A stretch of DNA of 64,000 nucleotides, taken from Turbatrix aceti. Its lineage: Eukaryota > Nematoda > Chromadorea > Rhabditida > Panagrolaimidae. A program made the translations under genes and the position numbers. Of this stretch, positions 22,606-35,000 are shown piece after piece. The notes below the pieces were generated by a model. The model was not told the origin of the DNA. It worked only from the letters and a program-made list of their open reading frames with translations, and ran no database searches. The stretch's first letter is position 1, and each line of letters opens with the position of its first letter. Location of the stretch: the NCBI GenBank assembly GCA_963969345.1, contig OZ017768.1:9076718-9140717 (forward strand), written 5' to 3'.

Positions 22606-25600
22606 TTAGAGAATTGGGCACTTTTCGAGAACGTCGACAAACTGGATAAAGCAAGAAGTTCTTCTCATTGATTGAAAGCCGTAGAAGTACTCGAGAACGC
22701 GGTAGACGCCGTTCAGCGTCGCCGGATAGGGAATGTCGAAGACGAAGAAGCACTGGACGAGGAGTTCGAGTGCCCGCGAGAATTTGCCTTCCACGGGAAT
22801 GGCATGCTCGTCGACAAGGATGTAGTAGGATGACTGGAATTCTGGCTCGTAGGACGTCAGCTGGAGGATGAGGGGACACGTGATGTTCATGCTGTTCCGA
22901 ATCGTGTTGATCGCAGACACGACTGAGCGGTTGTCTTGCTGAAAAGATGTGGAACGTCAAAAATGAGGCATTGGGCGAAGATTGATGGGTTTAATCTAAG
23001 ATTTTTTTCATGTTTTGTTGCGTTTGGAGTTCAAAAAAGTGGTTTTTTGACCGGTGAATGAGGTTTTTTTTCCCGTGGAAATACAAATATTGTATTTGTA
23101 TATTTATTTGTCACAAATTTTGTAGTTCCCGCACCTTTTCTGGTCCCCATTTAGCAATTTGTATTTTTGAGTCAACGTCCTGGTTTGCATGCTCATTCGA
23201 GAACAAAAAATTAAACGTCAAAACTCTGACGTCAAACGCATAACTATTGGCAGCTCTCCCTCATACCCGCAAAGCAAACAGCATTCCTTGATTATCGACA
23301 GACCAGCCTGGCCACAAGGTACACAGGAAAGGGGGGGGGGAGCGGCTTGATGATGATGGCGGCCTGTGTCGTCACAAAAAGACAACAAGGAGTACTGATG
23401 TGAGGCGCATGGAAAAGAAGAGGCAAGCCATCGGGATCAAAGTACTCCGGAGAAATGCTATACGGTTTTGACGGACTTTGCAGCTTTGCAGAGAAGTATG
23501 AAAAGCAGATGGTCTTTTTTAGTTTTTTTTAATGATGCGAGAAAGTTTTTTAAAAATTCATTTTTTGTTTGGTGAAAAAAAGTAAAAAATTAATGTTCAC
23601 AGATGTTGGATCAAATTGATTTTTTTTTGAATTTTAACAATTCAATCAACAAAATAAAAATTGTTTAAAGTATAAAAATAAAAATACTAATTTTTTGACA
23701 CTTGAAATTGGCGTACAAACGAACGGTATCAGTGATGTGAGTGCATTAAAGGATTACGCGTCGTCGTCCTTTTTCTACTATCTATTGAATCCGAAAACAC
23801 AAGCTACAAGTGATAATCGGCCATTACAGCTACAAAAGTTGATACGTAATCGTCATTTGTTGACACAGAAAAATAGAATAGAAATTAGACCCCTGAATAT
23901 TTGTATTTACTAATAATTTCTTTTTTTTGTCCGTTCCCGATGCTTGGTCCCGTCGGCCTTGCCTTTTCCATCCAGCCAGCCATTTGGTTGGTGATCATAG
24001 AACAGACAGCGCAGCGCCACTCCTAAAAGAAACTAAAAAAACTTTTTTCCTCCGCTCTCGGCCCTCCTGCCTGCCGGGTGTGTTGTTTGATGAATCAGCA
24101 ACCGACCACATTTTCTGTGGTCGAGGCTACTGACTTTGTTGGAGTGAAAAAAAAATGAGCCAGATGCGAACTAAACGTGTCCCAGATGTGAGCTCTGGTT
24201 TACGACCTCCTCGTTTTCATTGGGAAATTCTAAGAAATGAAAGCTACAGTAATCCTATCAGAAAAAAAATAGATTGACAGTTCGTTATCCAAGATAAAAA
24301 AAATTGTGCTCTGGCGTTGTAGTTTGAAACTCATACTGTTTTTTTTCTGTTCTCCGCGACCGAGCACAGTTTGTACTTTTACTCTTATCGGTAAGAGTAA
24401 ACCATGGTGTAACACCCAACACCGGCGCGTCGCGGCAGCGAGACGCCGGTGTACATACAGGCTGCGTCCATCATGCATGCAACAAGCGCGTGATTTTTTC
24501 ACCAGTCATCTATCTATCGCCTTCTGTCTGATGGGAGCAGCAAAAAAAACTTGAACGGCGCAACTTTGTACTATAATACGTGTTCCAAAAATAGAAAATA
24601 AATGCTCATAAGCGTCAGATTTTTTTCGCGCAAAAAAAACAGGCTGGTCTCATGTTGGCCGGAACGCGCGATGGATTCATTCCGACCTAGTCCCTTTTGC
24701 ATGCAGACAACAAAAACAAATCATTGATCACTCATGGGGTTTTTTTGGCCACGGTCGTTTCGTTTTTGATCGTGGTCGTGAACTCTGCTCTTGCATTAGA
24801 AACGAACACGTGACTTGTAAACAGGAGCCCGCGTGGAGCAGAATACATACAAAACAAACAAGGACCAACCTTAATTTCAAAAACAAGCGAATCTGCGTCG
24901 TTGCAGGTGACTTTTGTGCCTTTGCCCTGGAGCAACGACGGCAGCAGGCGGAGTGAGAACATGCATCTGTCTTCTGCAATAAACCCGGTCAATTTTCTAA
25001 TTTTTATCTTCAAACCGCCTGTACACCCCTAACATTTCCAAAAAAAAACAAAATCAAAAAAATCAAAAAATCTTTACTCACCGTCAGACAAGTTAGGCAA
25101 CTTCTCGAGACCGTAATCCCTGAGAGCGTTCAGCGCAAAGGGGTTGCCGTTGGTGATGGGATAATTCAGAATCCTCTTTGACCAATTTTCCTCCCACTCA
25201 GTTGCCAGGCTCTTGGGCTGCGCAGTCGGGAAACGCTTGGCAACGATGAAGTCGAAATCGATGGAGATGAGCTGGTTGATTCGGGTCATCTGGGGGAAAC
25301 GGGTGAGGATGACGTGCGCCATTTTTTCCTTGGCTCCGGTGTCTTTCCTGAGAGTGTCTTCAATCCAGGATCTTCGGTACCTGAGCGTTTCGCGGTGCTT
25401 TTCAACAATCTGGTCTTCGAAGCGGGAAGAATCGATGGAAGCCATGTCGTAGATCAACTGTTCAATAATCGACGGGGCAAGTTCGACATCTGTCGGCACT
25501 TCGTGGGAATTCGAAGTTGAGGACGAACTCGGAGGCGACGTAGAAGCAGGATGGGTATCCAGCCTCGGTCTCTTAGCCGCTGGCAACAAATATCCATCCC

Positions 25601-27356
25601 TTCGCTTCGAAGACTGTCTCTTGTTCTTGACGTAGTTGTCGAGGGTTCCGGTGCCGTCCTTGTTGGTCAGGATGTCGGGATTAATGACACAAGGCAGCTG
25701 CCCGAGGCAGTGGGCCACGAACGCGCGTCTTTCGTCGGCCATCGGTTGACCGGGCCTGAAAAATGCACATAAATTGCATTTTGGGTGCAAAAAAGACTTG
25801 CAAAAAACCTTATGCCTTTGCCAGGATTAGAGGAGGGAAAACAGGATGAAAGCTCACTCGACGTCCTCTGCGTCAGTTAAAAAAAAAACAAAAAAAACAA
25901 AAGGTCACGCCGCTGTTTGATTTTTGGGACCCAGAAAATTATTTTGTCGCACTTGACTGCTGCTCTAGTGCATCAGAGATCTAGACAATGTCAGTGACCG
26001 TCATTTTAATTCCTGAGTTTTTTTGCAGAGTTCACAGATTGTCTATTTTTTAGAAAAAAACAATTGTCGGAAAAAGTTGGAAAACATGTCTGGGAAATAT
26101 TATAAATATTTTTTTGAACTTTTTGCATGAAAAATGGGATTTTACGTGACAGAAAAAAATTTTAAGTTGAAGAAAAAAACTTACGTTCGACAGTTGAGCA
26201 TGAGCCACTGACCAATGATGTTGACAAACTTTACTTTGATAGCGTTGGCCAAAAACTGGGTTCTGCCGGCTGCGATTTCTTCAAAGTGGTCCAAACACTG
26301 TCGACCGTATTCAGATTTTTCGAGTTGGTCGAGCACGCTGAATGCATAAGTCGTGCCGGGAGACGCTGTGACTTCGGGAGCGGCGATGCGCCTCGTGCCG
26401 TTGAACATGGAAAGTGCCTGGGTGCTGATTTCTTCGAGGTGGGCCGGGGTGCTGGGGGCGGCATGGAGATTAACGGGGGCCGAAGCCGAAGCGGGGGCCG
26501 ACGTCGAAGCAGACGCTGATCCCTGCTGAAAAGGGTTGGCGTGGTCGACATCGATGATCTCGTCCTTGATCGAAGGCGAAGGCGCGGAGGGGAATTCGTC
26601 GTTTTCTGAAGAGACGGTAGTCGAGACGGAGGGGGGCTTCTGGCTGCGATCTCGCTCCTAAAAAAATTGAGACATTATAAAAAAGTTTGCAGGCAGGTGC
26701 AAAAAAATGGATAGCGATCAATCCCCAAAGATTTTGTGCAAAACAAGTAATGTGAAAGATATTTACTTGACCAATGACCACCCAGTTTTTTGCAAAAAAA
26801 GTGAAACATCGATGATCATAAATCACAAATCACAAATCGTATGCGCGCTTCTTTGTTCTCCTGCGTTCCCTCAAAATTCGTCAAATTTTGCAAATCATTT
26901 TTTTGCTAGATAACAAAATATTTATTTTGTTTTCGCTGTTTTGCATGAAAGAGCAACAAAAAAAATTGTGTCAAAGAATCAGATTTGATTTTGCGATAAC
27001 TATGCGTCCGGAAGGCGTAAACAACAAACACCAGTCCTAACAAGCAACAACCCTCACAAAAAACTCACAGCAGACTGATTGGATCTGGCCCACTTGCCGA
27101 CGCGATGGACAACTTCGTACTTGGCAACGTTGTGCAAAAAGACCTCTTCGGGATCGTCTTCAACGTCGACAAACTCGCCAAAATCCTTGTCGTAGCAACG
27201 AACGATGAGTTCGTGTGGCTCGACGTCCCACTTGCAAGCGAGGTGATTTAAAAGAGATTCAACGGTAGAGCCATCCGGCAACACGATCTTGGACTGCTTG
27301 ATGTCGACATCCTTCCACTCGTCGTTGACACGACGGTAGCGAACGAAGACTTGCAT
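22606..27356 (-). CDS. PB1/Ubl-like domain protein, SAMD3-like C-terminal region
   Basis: Five minus-strand exons (27069-27356, 26185-26657, 25082-25755, 24870-24973, 22606-22938) join in frame to 623 residues. Residues 1-85 look like a PB1 or ubiquitin-like fold (MQVFVRYRRVNDEW ... RCYDKDFGEFVDVEDDPEEV). Then comes a Ser/Pro/Ala-rich linker, a helical block (SVLDQLEKSEYGRQ), a basic patch (KRPRLD, possible nuclear signal), and a C-terminal half with RRSWIEDTL, HVILTRFPQM, FSLRLLPSLL and YYILVDEHAIPVEG ... LEYFYG. The order resembles uncharacterised and SAMD3-like animal proteins, common in fish, that pair a PB1-like N-terminus with this C-terminal region; function unknown. A TTTGCAG acceptor at 27400-27406, about 43 bases before the ATG, could be a trans-splice site, but the frame is open back to it, so an upstream exon is possible. 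Confidence 0.85.
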
Positions 27357-27537
27357 GACACGGTGTTGTCGCTCCAGCTCTGCGATTTTGGATTGCTTTC
27401 TGCAAACGTACAGGTAAAGGTACAAAATATTTTTTAGACAATTTTTCACGTGCAAAGGACGTAAAATCGCGATAAAGTGAAAATAGGACCTCAATGCTCG
27501 GCCAATACTGTCCAAGCGCGTTTTTGCGAAAATCCAC

Positions 27538-27610
27538 GCTTCTGTGGCGCAGTCGGCAGCGCGCTCGGCTGTTAACCGAAAGGTCGGTGGTTCGAACCCA
27601 CCCGGGAGCG
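27538..27610 (+). tRNA. tRNA-Asn (anticodon GTT)
   Basis: A 73-base cloverleaf: acceptor GCTTCTG/CGGGAGC, D arm GCGC ... GCGC, anticodon loop CTGTTAA in stem TCGG/CCGA, T arm GGTGG-TTCGAAC-CCACC, discriminator G. No intron. A TTTTTT terminator follows 4 bases downstream. It lies about 140 bases upstream of the first seen exon of the minus-strand PB1-like gene, on the opposite strand. Confidence 0.97.
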
Positions 27611-28338
27611 AAACTTTTTTCCCAGGTGAAGAAACAATTTGATTTTGATTTTTTTTGTTCTCGGTGACACAGATGAAAAGATCGCGATCAAAAGAAAATG
27701 TATTTAGTAGTTGAAAATTATGGAGCACGCTGAATCAACGTGCGTTGCGCATGTGCGATTTTTTGTGCAAAAAAAGTGGTTGTTCGTCGATTCGAGAAAG
27801 GTCGTTGAAAATGGTTTCCGATGACGGGAGTGGACTATTGCGGGGTTTAGATTTTTGGGGGCGGGGCAGGGATAGCCCGGTTGAAGAGACAGAAAATATA
27901 TTGATAACATCAACGATTCACGAGAGAGAAAAAAAAATTTGTAGTTTCATGTTTACAGTGACGCAAAGTGAATTTCACGAACGCGACGAAGCGAAAAGAA
28001 CAGATTCAAAGATCTCTCGCGGGAAATTTATTGTTCACCAATTCGACAAGAATCCATTCGACCCCGCCTTTTTTCCAGAACAAAAAAAAAACAAAAAATG
28101 TCGAGGAAGTTGAAGAACAACTCAAAGGCATAAATAATTAATTACGGCGCCAGACAGGTATCATTGGGTTCGAAAACCCATCCAAGCCCCAGACAGAACA
28201 TGCAAGTTAGTCAACGATGAGTGAGAGTCACAAGATTGAGCGAACGAGCGAACAAGCTTTCAATCGCCTCCGCGCTCAGCCCACAGAATGTCCGTAGGCA
28301 GCAGCATGTCAATCACGTCAGTCCGTCCTCCCCCTCCC
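27611..28338. other. Intergenic, no gene seen
   Basis: No splice-bounded coding exon is supported. Purine-rich plus-strand sequence at 27840-28110. A T-arm-like GGGTTCGAAAACCC near 28169 is not part of a full tRNA. Confidence 0.4.
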
Positions 28339-29556
28339 CCTACACGGAGAAGTCGAAATCAAGCTTGCGTCGACGCAGAGTCAGACTTACGGCATGTGAA
28401 GTCAGATTACGGTCGACTTAAGCGATGTCAGACTTGCGACAAACTTGCAACAAGTTTAAAAAATATGAAAAAATAAAAAAATTAACGTTTTTCGCTGTTC
28501 ATAGGGCTGCAATCTGACATTTACATGGCACAAACTTAACATTTTGTCAAAAATTGGTCGTATCAAGCTTGCGGTGCAGCAAAGTCAGACTTCTGCCCCT
28601 TAATTTGGCAATTTGCCTGAAGTTGTTCAATTCAAATTTTAGTGTTTTTGTTTTTTTTTATGAAAAGTTATCGGATCTCAAAGCGAAATTGACTTCGCGA
28701 TCTTTCGATAAAAATTTTGCATTCGATTCATGTTTCAATTCTTTCTTGTTTTCAGTCAGTGTTCGCATTTGTCCGTTTGTGTCGAGCTTTTGCTTTTTAT
28801 CTGTTGTTTTTTTTCGTTTTAGATATCAGTTTCGACGTTGCGCGGAGTGATGATTGCCGAGAGAAGCACTTCTTTACCAACAACTACTTTTTATGATTCG
28901 AAACAACTTCGAGGATTGTTTGTAAGTTTTTATGTACATTTAACAAAACGATTATATATTTTTTCAGGAATCAGAATCATGAAAAGCGCATCTGAATCAT
29001 CATTACGAAAATACCGCTGAATCAAAAATGCTTGACGACGAACGCGTCCGCGACGGAACTGGCACCGGTGATCATACCCGCACATCGACGACAACAGCAC
29101 CCATGGTTAGCCGTTGATCCGGCGTTATTCTTGTCTTTTTTTGTTAACTTGATGATTGTTTTGTTAATTTGAGCATATAAAATGATGCAATGAGAAAACG
29201 TGGACACAAGGGGACACAATAGGGATGGAAAACACAAAATAACAACCGGGCACGAACGCTACCTAATATGCAAATTTTACGCCTATGCGTTAAGCTTGCG
29301 TCGAGTCAGAGTTAAGCTTGCGTCCTTTTTATGGCAAGTTTACGAATGGCCGGCGCAAACTTAACTTTAACGGGACGCAAGCTTGGTTTCGACTTCTCCG
29401 TGCGAACGCTACCTAATATGCAAATTTTACGCCCATACGTTAAGCTTGCGTCGAGTCAGAGTTAAGCTTGCGTCCTTTTTATGGCAAGTTTACAAATGGC
29501 CGGCGCAAACTTAACTTTAACGGGACGCAAGCTTGATTTCGACTTCTCCGTGTAGG
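28339..29556. mobile_element. DNA-transposon-like element with 33-bp perfect TIRs
   Basis: Left TIR 28339-28371 starts CCTACACGGAGAAGTCGAAA; right TIR 29524-29556 is its exact reverse complement. A TA dinucleotide sits in the outer part of each end, so a TA target site is possible. Internally there are several AGTCAGACTT/CAAGCTTGCG motifs and, at the right end, two tandem 150-bp units. Two short exon-like blocks at about 28824-28920 and 28968-29020 do not give a convincing protein. No transposase is recognisable, so the element looks non-autonomous. Confidence 0.75.
29254..29553 (+). repeat. Two tandem copies of a 150-bp unit
   Basis: Units 29254-29403 and 29404-29553 differ at only a few bases (for example GCCTATGCG against GCCCATACG). 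Each starts GAACGCTACCTAATATGCAA and ends with the TIR sequence GACTTCTCCGTG. Confidence 0.95.
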
Positions 29557-30449
29557 TCGGTCGGTCGGTCGGAATGAAATCAAAGAGCATCCAACTCGAA
29601 CGACAACCAATAGCGTCGACCGTCGACATCGTCAGTTTTTTTTAACCATCAATCCACGCGAAAAACACGTTTTTGATCACAAATCACGCGGACACTCATC
29701 TCAGCCCAGCTGCTCCTCTCTTTTTCTCTCGATTGTGGTGCATGGGAGAAGACGACATGTGTACCCTGAATACGTATAAATCACAACTCGAATCCGACAC
29801 GGGATCAGAGATCAGGGGGAGGAGGGAGGGAGCACAATAACGACCAGCAACCAGAAAACGCGCAAAAGCAGGCAACCGAGCAAGACAAGGCGGGGCAAAA
29901 AAAAAATTTTTTTCTTGGGGTTTCCTTTGCAAATGCTGCTCGGGAAAAGAAAAAAAAATTACACAACACCCCTCCTCCCTCCTCCCTCTTCCTGGCAGAG
30001 TGAGATAGCCCCAAATTGCCTACAAAACCCCAACGCTAACCGCAAAGTGTCAAAGTACAAAACACACGTTGTTGCACAGCGAACAACCAGAACATTGAGC
30101 AGTTAGCATTCGTTTATGTATTTTCTGGCCTTGGGATGCAAATAGGTCGCCTCCGTCATTCATCCTGAACAGGAGGAGGGAGGAGGCGGGGTACGGTATG
30201 TAGAGGGTACAGGGAACATCAGGATGAGGATCATGCATCAATTTTATCGAAGAAGAAAAAAATAGACAAATTGTGTAACGCGTCAAAGTGCTACTTGAAA
30301 TTTTTTTAAGGGAATAAATAAATATTTTGGGAACAAGCCCGCCTTGAAATCGGAAGCCAGTTGCATGCATGCATGCAGGAAGTGTAGCGTGAAGAAAGAC
30401 AAAAAAAAAGAGGGTTAAAAAATGGACTCTATGGGCCACAAAGTTTATG
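29557..30449. other. Intergenic, no gene seen
   Basis: Begins with a (GTCG)n microsatellite at about 29555-29572. Contains pyrimidine-rich CCTCCTCCC tracts near 29970 and a GCATGCATGCATGC run near 30362. Confidence 0.4.
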
Positions 30450-32010
30450 TACAGTAGTGGCCAAAAGTTTATGACATTGATGTTTTTTCGTTGCTACCTG
30501 AGTCAAAAGCGTGCGATCCGGTTCAAATTTTTTTTCAAAAAAGTATGCTAGTACACTGTTAAAATAAGCCACTTACTGTCCTTGGGCACAGTATATTGGT
30601 TACTGTAACGGACGATGACAATTTTCCTCAAAAGTCATTATTTTGTAATCAGTTCAGTTTTAATTTTTTATTACTAGGTAAAACGCTCTGTTATGCTTCT
30701 TAGTTATTATTTTGTGTTTCCAAAGTGTTTAGAAGAAAGATTGTTCAAAGACCGCTCATGAACAGCGTTTGGGATCCCTCGAAAAGGGTCGCCAACGAAG
30801 GGTACTGCGCGCATACGCGCGGGTCAGTTTAGCGTCGCAAATATGGCCGGCAATTGAACAGTAAAAATCTGCAACGTTCAAAAAAGTTCAACCGTGGACT
30901 GAGATGAGTAAAAATATTAGTTTGGGGCAAATGGTAAAAGAAATTCATCTCCAAAGGTCGTCGGTCATGTCTTCGGTGTTAGACCTCAACATCATTTGTC
31001 TTACGAAAAACCCGGGATTGAGTGGGTACTGACGTGTATCGCTTATAATATGTTGCCAAGACAGTAGGCAGTCCAATCAAGCTATATATTGCCATATGCA
31101 ACCTTCCAGTCTCTTGGAATTCTGCCTAACATTCACTTATAACGATTTGTGAAATTCGTGTTGTATGAACGATACCGAATTCTCACAGAACCTGAGTAAA
31201 AAAAACAAAAAGCTTCAAAATAACATACATCGGTTAAATAAAGCATGTAAAAACAAATTTAACACAATATGGACCCCAGTGCAATTTGTTTGTACTATGA
31301 TGAGATTTCCGAAATGCTATGTTTATTTGTCAAGCAAAATTCCAAGAGACTGGAGGGTTGCGTATAGCAATATAGAGCTTGATTAGATTGCGCATAGTCT
31401 TATCAAACATATTCTACCCGATACACGTCAGTACCCGTTCAATCCCGGGTTTTTCATAAGGCAAATGATGTTGGGGTACAATATCGAAGACATGACCGAC
31501 GACCTTTGAATATGAATTTCTTTTGCAATCTGCCCCAAACTAATATTTTTACTCTTCCTAGTCCATGATTGAATTATTTTGAACGTTGCAGATTTTTACT
31601 GTTCAATTGCCGGCCATATTTGCGACGCTAAACTGACCCGCGCGTATGCGCGCAGTACCCTTCGTTGGCGACCCTTTTCGAGGGATCCCAAACGCTGTTC
31701 ATGAGCGGTCTTTGAACAATCTTTCTTCTAAACACTTTGGAAACACAAAATAATAACTAAGAAGCATAACAGAGCGTTTTACCTAGTAATAAAAAATTAA
31801 AACTGAACTGATTACAAAATAATGACTTTTGAGGAAAATTGTCATCGCCCGTTACAGTAATCAATATACTGTGTTTCAGGACAGTAAGTGGCTTATTTTA
31901 ACAGTGTACTAGCATACTTTTTTGAAAAAAAGTTTGAACCGGATCGCACGCTTTTGACTCAGGTAGCAACGAAAAAACATCAATGTCATAAACTTTTGGC
32001 CACTACTGTA
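30450..32010. mobile_element. Long foldback element B, Tc1-like termini
   Basis: Arms of about 680 bp (30450 to about 31125, and about 31335 to 32010) are reverse complements with scattered mismatches, around a spacer of about 210 bp. Termini are TA-CAGTAGTGGCCAAAAGTTT and its reverse complement ending in TA, which matches the CAGTG-GGCCAAAAGT style of Tc1/mariner ends with a TA target duplication. Inside each arm is GACCCGCGCGTATGCGCGC. No intact transposase is visible, so this is probably a non-autonomous foldback derivative. Confidence 0.9.
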
Positions 32011-35000
32011 AAAGGAGAAGCTTTGGGGCCAAAGAAACCAACAAAATCAAAAAATTTTTTCTTCTACATACATGCTAAATATTTTTAACCGTAGTCCAGA
32101 ACTTTGCTGCTAGTAACAGAAAGATACAAACATCATTTATTTTAGTATATTTGTGTGTATATTTTTTTCACGCACCACACTTCAGCCTCGAGATGTGCTC
32201 AATTATGACCAACCCCCGTTTGCGGTTGCAGCTGAAATGGCACACTGCATGCCGACATGCATGCCCTGGCCAGAAACCGATGTGGACGGCGCGCTGCAGG
32301 CCAGGGTGGCACCAAAGCCCTCCCAAAAAAATCCAAAATGCTGTTAGCTGTTATTTTTGGTTTCTGGTGACTGAATTGCCTTTTTGATGCATCAAGAAGA
32401 AAAAAAGAGCAGCAGCATAGTTCTCCTTTTTCGTTTTAGTTTTTGGCAGCTTAGCTCCCTACCGTAACCTGATTATGCATGCTAACGAGGTCAAAGAGAT
32501 TATTTCAGCTAACAAGCGTAACAAAAAAGTTGTATGTGTAATATTAAAAATATTTCCGCGAGAACAAACTGCAGTTCTGTTTGTGTTGTACCCACTAGTA
32601 GCGACACGACAAATATGTAGAGTTCATAGAACACTCACCTGCATGCATGCACGCAAACTAGGTGACAGGTAACCATTGGGGGAAGAAACAAGCAAACGAC
32701 GACGCATCTTTTGCAACGAACGTAAAAAAAAGAAAAAAAGAAAAGAAACGCTTCCGGCTTTTTTTAATACCAAGAAAGGCTCAAAAAAGAAAATATTGCT
32801 TTCAAGGGACGTCGGACGACGGACAGGAGACAACAGAGGCAAGACCAAAACCCTCGGGTAATCCGTGCCAAGAATGGAATGGCGCGCGTGTACTTTGGTG
32901 ACCATCGGGACCAGAGAACGCAAACGACCGACGCGGCACGGACCGGATGACTTGACTACCTAATGCATATTCTAATATATTCTAATCCTGTTATTTTTTT
33001 TATATTTTCTTGGCAAATTTGGATTCAAAGTCCACGACGATTAGTGAACGGACGCGTCGGCATTGGCGCGCCTGACTGGCTTCCGGGAAAAACAAACATG
33101 ACCCCAAAAATAACATTTATGTATTTATGATGAAGTTATAAAAGATGCAGGTGGTAGCATTGACACTAAATGGCGGGGGTGTCCGAAAGCACAGGCGCAG
33201 GCACAGGGCATAAAGTCCAGTAATGTCTGCTGTCTCCCTCCTCCAAAGCCTCGTGTTTTACATGTCAGCTAGATAGAACACGGACAAGGTGTATGTGATC
33301 AGTGAAATCTGCACCCCGCTAGGAAAAAGGAAAAAAATACAACACAACACGCCAAATAGAAAAAAAAACACACGTGTCTCACTGCTCGTCAAAGGCGTAA
33401 ATATTTTTGAGTAAGACCGAAAAACAGTCGGATGGCAGTCACGCAACATAGATAATTACCTTTTGCTACTAAGTAAGCCAGGATTATTTTTTTGGGGATA
33501 AAAAAGGCCGCAGAAAAAAAATATAAAAAAGGTTATTTTTTATTAAAAATTCTCCGTCGTCTTCCGTGACAATTTTTTACGATAGTTTTTTTCTTCGACT
33601 GAGTAACGATCCCAGAGATTCCTAAAAACGAAATGCCAAATCCGCTTTTCAGCCGAATCGTCCGAAAATAAATCACTTCGAAAATAGAAAAACGCCTGAA
33701 GGCATGAAGTGGGCGGAGCCTGATGGCCTTTCTAGACAAAAACAACACCCCGACGACCCAGAAGAATTATGTTTAGTCATAGGGGCATTAGAGGAGGGTC
33801 AGAGATTTCTTCGAAGTCGACAGAAAAAAGCAGTTCGAAGGAACCGATGACACTTTTAAAAAGGGTTAGAGCAATTCTCAGACATCGGACATGCATGAAC
33901 ACAATCATGGGCTTTGGTCCACGAGAGTTAGACAACAAAATAAATGTATATAACCGGCCCAGTCTATCGTAATCCGTATATGTAGCAAACATGAACATCA
34001 AAAAACAGGTTCAACTACAGTTTTTTGTAAATGCAAAATTTTTTTGTATTTGTTTCGAAAACCGAATTTAAATGGAATTTTGTTGATTAAGTGCTGATTT
34101 TTATTAGAAATGCGAATTAACTTAGAAAATGATTTCCTATCTGATAACGATTTTTTAAATTTTTCTACAGTAACATCGATCAAATTTCCATCTTCCATCT
34201 TCCATTTTTCACTTCCCTTTCGACTTTAGACCATGACCGACTACATACATACATCTGCACCGTGCTTAGATGCATCAACATCCCCGTCTTACGAATAAAA
34301 TTTTTTTCCAGAGTGGAGGGGTATCTATGTATGTATCTCCGCTTCAAACGGGCACCGACTGGCTCGGGCTCGGTCTTTGTGACGCAAAATGTGTGTTTAC
34401 CGTCGCCCCAAAGTGAATTGCAAGGAGAAGAGAAGAGCGTACGTATGTAGTTTGGGATGATGGACAACAACAAATAGTGCAGAGCAGTGCACGGTGAACG
34501 AATGATCCATCTGGCTCTTCCACGACTGACTACGAATCGACTGATCACCGACTTCGCGCGGGATGATGCATTGGTGATCAAAGTTTACATTCTCCCTTGG
34601 AAAAAATGCGATTTTCGGTGCTTCCGTGACCGACGCACAACAACCAAAACAACCAACCAACCCGCCGGCTTGCACTTTGGACTTCGAAACGAAACGAAAC
34701 GCATAAGACGAACGAAGCGCGGTCGTGGATTCTTCAAAAATATGCTGCGTGTTCGTGTGACAATCATTTGACCTCTTAAAATTCGAAAAAAATAGAAAAT
34801 CTGATATCTTAAGGAAACGGAAACCATTTTGAAGCGGATTATTGCTTCCTAGAAAAAAAAACCATTTGCTCAGACGACCTCGAAGAAGCTAAACGCATTT
34901 TCTTTTCCCTCGCGAAAAAAAGAAAAAAATTGAAAAGCCAGATTTCAGCGAATTCTGCTTGAAGAAAACTTTTTTTTTGTTCGCACACCAAACCACAACC

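Noticed and set aside
27400..27728. Minus-strand frame extending the PB1-like gene upstream, containing GFEPPTFRLTAERAADC
   Set aside because: That peptide is the antisense translation of the tRNA-Asn gene, a well-known artefact; the frame crosses an acceptor at 27400.
28160..28195. tRNA T-arm-like GGGTTCGAAAACCC
   Set aside because: No matching anticodon arm or acceptor stem at the right distance on either strand.
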